From the NCBI GenBank assembly GCA_946481075.1, contig CAMLMC010000001.1:310001-374000 (forward strand): a stretch of 64,000 bases of DNA. Reading direction: 5' to 3'. Below the pieces are notes generated by a model. The model was not told the origin of the DNA. It made no database searches and was given only the letters and a program-made list of their open reading frames with translations. The DNA is from an uncultured Alphaproteobacteria bacterium (lineage in GTDB: Bacteria; Pseudomonadota; Alphaproteobacteria; Micavibrionales; Micavibrionaceae). This document shows, one piece after another, positions 62,547 to 64,000 of the stretch; within the stretch, counting starts at the first letter, position 1; every line of letters begins with the position of its first letter. The position numbers were made by a program, and so were the translations under genes.

Positions 62547-62822
62547 ATGGCCATGAGCATATTTACCGGAATAATTCTGTATTTGATGATTTACTGGACG
62601 GCGTTGTTCGCCATCCTGCCCTGGGGTAACAAGGCCGCCGAAATTCCGGAAGACGGGCAATGGGGCGGCGCGCCGATCAACCCGCGCATCAAGCAAAAAT
62701 TTATAATCACAGGCTTTGTCGCGGCGGTCATTTGGCTGGTCGTTTTCATACTCATTCAAATCGATGTGATAGATTTCCGGGGCATCGCACGCCATATGGC
62801 AGAAGAGGATCAGGCATTATGA
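62547..62822 (+). CDS. DUF1467 small membrane protein
   Basis: A 91-residue inner membrane protein with two helices (about 4-24 and 52-74) joined by a loop containing YWTALFAILPWG and GQWGGAPINPRIKQKFIITG. The pattern PWGN, then GAPxNP, then a second helix is that of the DUF1467 family, of unknown function, consistently found just upstream of proS in Alphaproteobacteria. Start at 62547 (or 62553 in frame). The stop overlaps the next start (ATGA). Confidence 0.85.
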   Translation: MAMSIFTGIILYLMIYWTALFAILPWGNKAAEIPEDGQWGGAPINPRIKQKFIITGFVAAVIWLVVFILIQIDVIDFRGIARHMAEEDQAL

Positions 62823-63310
62823 TCAAACTTGTTATCGTATTTCTATTGATGGGGATGGCTCCGGCCCTTGCCCAGCCCATAGAAAGTTCAATTCCTCCTG
62901 AATGCCGTCTTCTGCCGGAACATAAGGCGGACGCAAATGTGGCGTATCAGCCGGGGGTGGATGTCCACGGGAAGGCCGTTGTGCCTGCGGATATCAACTC
63001 ACCGGCGGGATCGTCGCTCGCGAACCAAACAATTGTCGTGCCTTTGACTGTTGATCTGGCGGACCGCCTCCATGGGCAAAACATCCAAGGACTGCAACTG
63101 GACGGCAATCTGGGCTATCTCGAAATCCACCCTGACGGACGAGTCAGTCATAATGGGCAGGATTGGACGTCTCAAGTCTATGTTTTATGCGGAAAATCGC
63201 CGGTTTCTGGCGATGGACAGGCGGACGCAGATGTCATAAACTCCCCCGCACAGCAACCAGAAACGACACAGGAAAGCCATGAACAGCCCAGCCCAGCAGA
63301 AATCCAATAA
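62819..63310 (+). CDS. Small exported protein upstream of proS, unrecognised
   Basis: A 163-residue protein with a Sec signal peptide ([18 protein letters not shown]). The mature domain has two Cys (PECRLLPE near 29 and YVLCGKSP near 130) likely to form a disulfide, and beta-rich segments ([37 protein letters not shown]). The last 25 residues are Gln/Glu/Pro-rich and disordered. It overlaps DUF1467 (ATGA) and its last 32 bp overlap proS, so it is part of the same transcript. No family recognised; periplasmic by signal. Confidence 0.7.
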   Translation: MIKLVIVFLLMGMAPALAQPIESSIPPECRLLPEHKADANVAYQPGVDVHGKAVVPADINSPAGSSLANQTIVVPLTVDLADRLHGQNIQGLQLDGNLGYLEIHPDGRVSHNGQDWTSQVYVLCGKSPVSGDGQADADVINSPAQQPETTQESHEQPSPAEIQ

Positions 63311-64000
63311 CGTCAAAACGGCCATTACTCCGACACGTGCTGATGATTTTCCGGGCTGGTATCAGGAAGTGGTTCGGGCCGCCGACATGGCCGAAAATTC
63401 CGCTGTCCGCGGCTGTATGGTGATCAAGCCATATGGCTATGCCCTTTGGGAGAACATTCAGAAAAATTTCGATGCGATCATCAAGGATCTCGATGTTCAG
63501 AATGCCTACTTTCCGCTGCTTATCCCTTTAAGCTTTTTGGCCAAAGAGGCGGAGCACGTTGACGGTTTTGCCAAGGAATGCGCGGTCGTCACGCACCACC
63601 GTCTGGAGAAAGGCCCAGAAGGTGGTCTTATTCCGGCGGAATCCGCCAAACTGGAAGAGCCTCTCGTCATCCGCCCGACATCGGAAACGATCATCGGTGA
63701 TTCCATGGCGAAATGGGTGCAATCCTATCGCGATCTGCCGTTGAAGTTAAACCAGTGGTGCAACGTTCTGCGCTGGGAAATGCGCACGCGCCTGTTCCTC
63801 CGCACGGCCGAATTCCTGTGGCAGGAAGGCCATAACGCCTTCGAAACGGCGGAAGGGGCACGTGAAGATGCCTTGAAAATGGTTCATGCCTATGCGGATT
63901 TTGCCGAAGAATATCTGGCGATGCCTGTCTTCCGCGGCGAAAAGACGGCGGATGAACGTTTCCCCGGCGCGGTTGCAACATACGCGATGGAAGGGATGAT
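63279..64000 (+). CDS. proS: Prolyl-tRNA synthetase, archaeal/eukaryotic type (partial)
   Basis: The frame is open from ATG 63279 to the window end (240 residues). It is a class II aminoacyl-tRNA synthetase: [18 protein letters not shown] near the N-terminus, [29 protein letters not shown] (motif 2 approach), [14 protein letters not shown] and the [13 protein letters not shown] motif. The absence of an inserted editing domain between motifs 2 and 3 so far and the wording of these stretches match the eukaryotic/archaeal-type ProRS rather than the bacterial type commonly found in Alphaproteobacteria. AGGA lies 6 bases before the ATG, within the preceding gene. The 3' part, including motif 3, lies outside the window. 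Confidence 0.9.
   Translation, partial: MNSPAQQKSNNVKTAITPTRADDFPGWYQEVVRAADMAENSAVRGCMVIKPYGYALWENIQKNFDAIIKDLDVQNAYFPLLIPLSFLAKEAEHVDGFAKECAVVTHHRLEKGPEGGLIPAESAKLEEPLVIRPTSETIIGDSMAKWVQSYRDLPLKLNQWCNVLRWEMRTRLFLRTAEFLWQEGHNAFETAEGAREDALKMVHAYADFAEEYLAMPVFRGEKTADERFPGAVATYAMEGM

Overview
The window reads as a gene-dense stretch of an alphaproteobacterial chromosome of moderate GC. Three things point there: the complex I locus that continues nuoN-birA-coaX-rnj-DUF1467-proS, the tig-clpP-lon-hupB order, and the style of LptD, ParE and the unfused DEAD-box helicase. Several lineage-specific exported proteins and the heavily rearranged nuo locus suggest a deep-branching group (Micavibrionales or a relative). 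That placement is inference from gene content, not a phylogeny.

Layout. 1-6028 (minus): a signalling operon of CHASE3-GAF hybrid kinase with three receiver domains, CheR, a stand-alone CheB catalytic domain, and a receiver-kinase cut by the window edge. A methyl-accepting chemotaxis protein with a long Ala/Pro/Glu-rich insert is divergent from it (6343-8793). 8.9-20 kb: a MerC-like membrane protein, RhlE-type helicase, LptD (apparently with an ATT start), parE, an acyl-CoA thioesterase, a pilin-like protein and several unrecognised envelope proteins. 20-24 kb: glnA, tRNA-His with a second copy of its 3' end 116 bp downstream, two orphan genes, nnrD and tRNA-Leu. 24-29.5 kb: proteostasis cluster tig, clpP, lon, hupB, with clpX absent from its usual place and a heat-shock type promoter before lon. 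29.6-34 kb: tRNA-Val, an exported hydrolase, a candidate 34-residue microprotein, a LysM-like protein, ald and tRNA-Asp.

34.1-58.6 kb holds all fourteen nuo genes (A-N), broken up by unrelated genes: a 101-residue ORF between nuoD and nuoE; a vitamin K-dependent carboxylase-like membrane protein plus a DCC-family thiol-disulfide oxidoreductase between nuoE and nuoF; a 121-residue ORF and an inverted block (methyltransferase, TrmH-like, PurL, PurQ) between nuoF and nuoG; a MazG-like NTP pyrophosphatase between nuoG and nuoH; and a pseudouridine synthase plus a PagL-like outer membrane protein between nuoI and nuoJ. A perfect 7-1-7 Fur-like palindrome lies upstream of nuoA. The locus continues with birA, coaX, ribonuclease J, an inverted HAD phosphatase gene, DUF1467, a small exported protein and a ProRS of the archaeal/eukaryotic type cut by the window end.

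The most interesting idea is that the carboxylase-like protein and the DCC protein form a quinol-dependent membrane module wired into the operon for the enzyme that makes quinol. The carboxylase family oxidises reduced vitamin K (a naphthoquinol), NDH-1 reduces quinone, and a thiol oxidoreductase could close the redox cycle.
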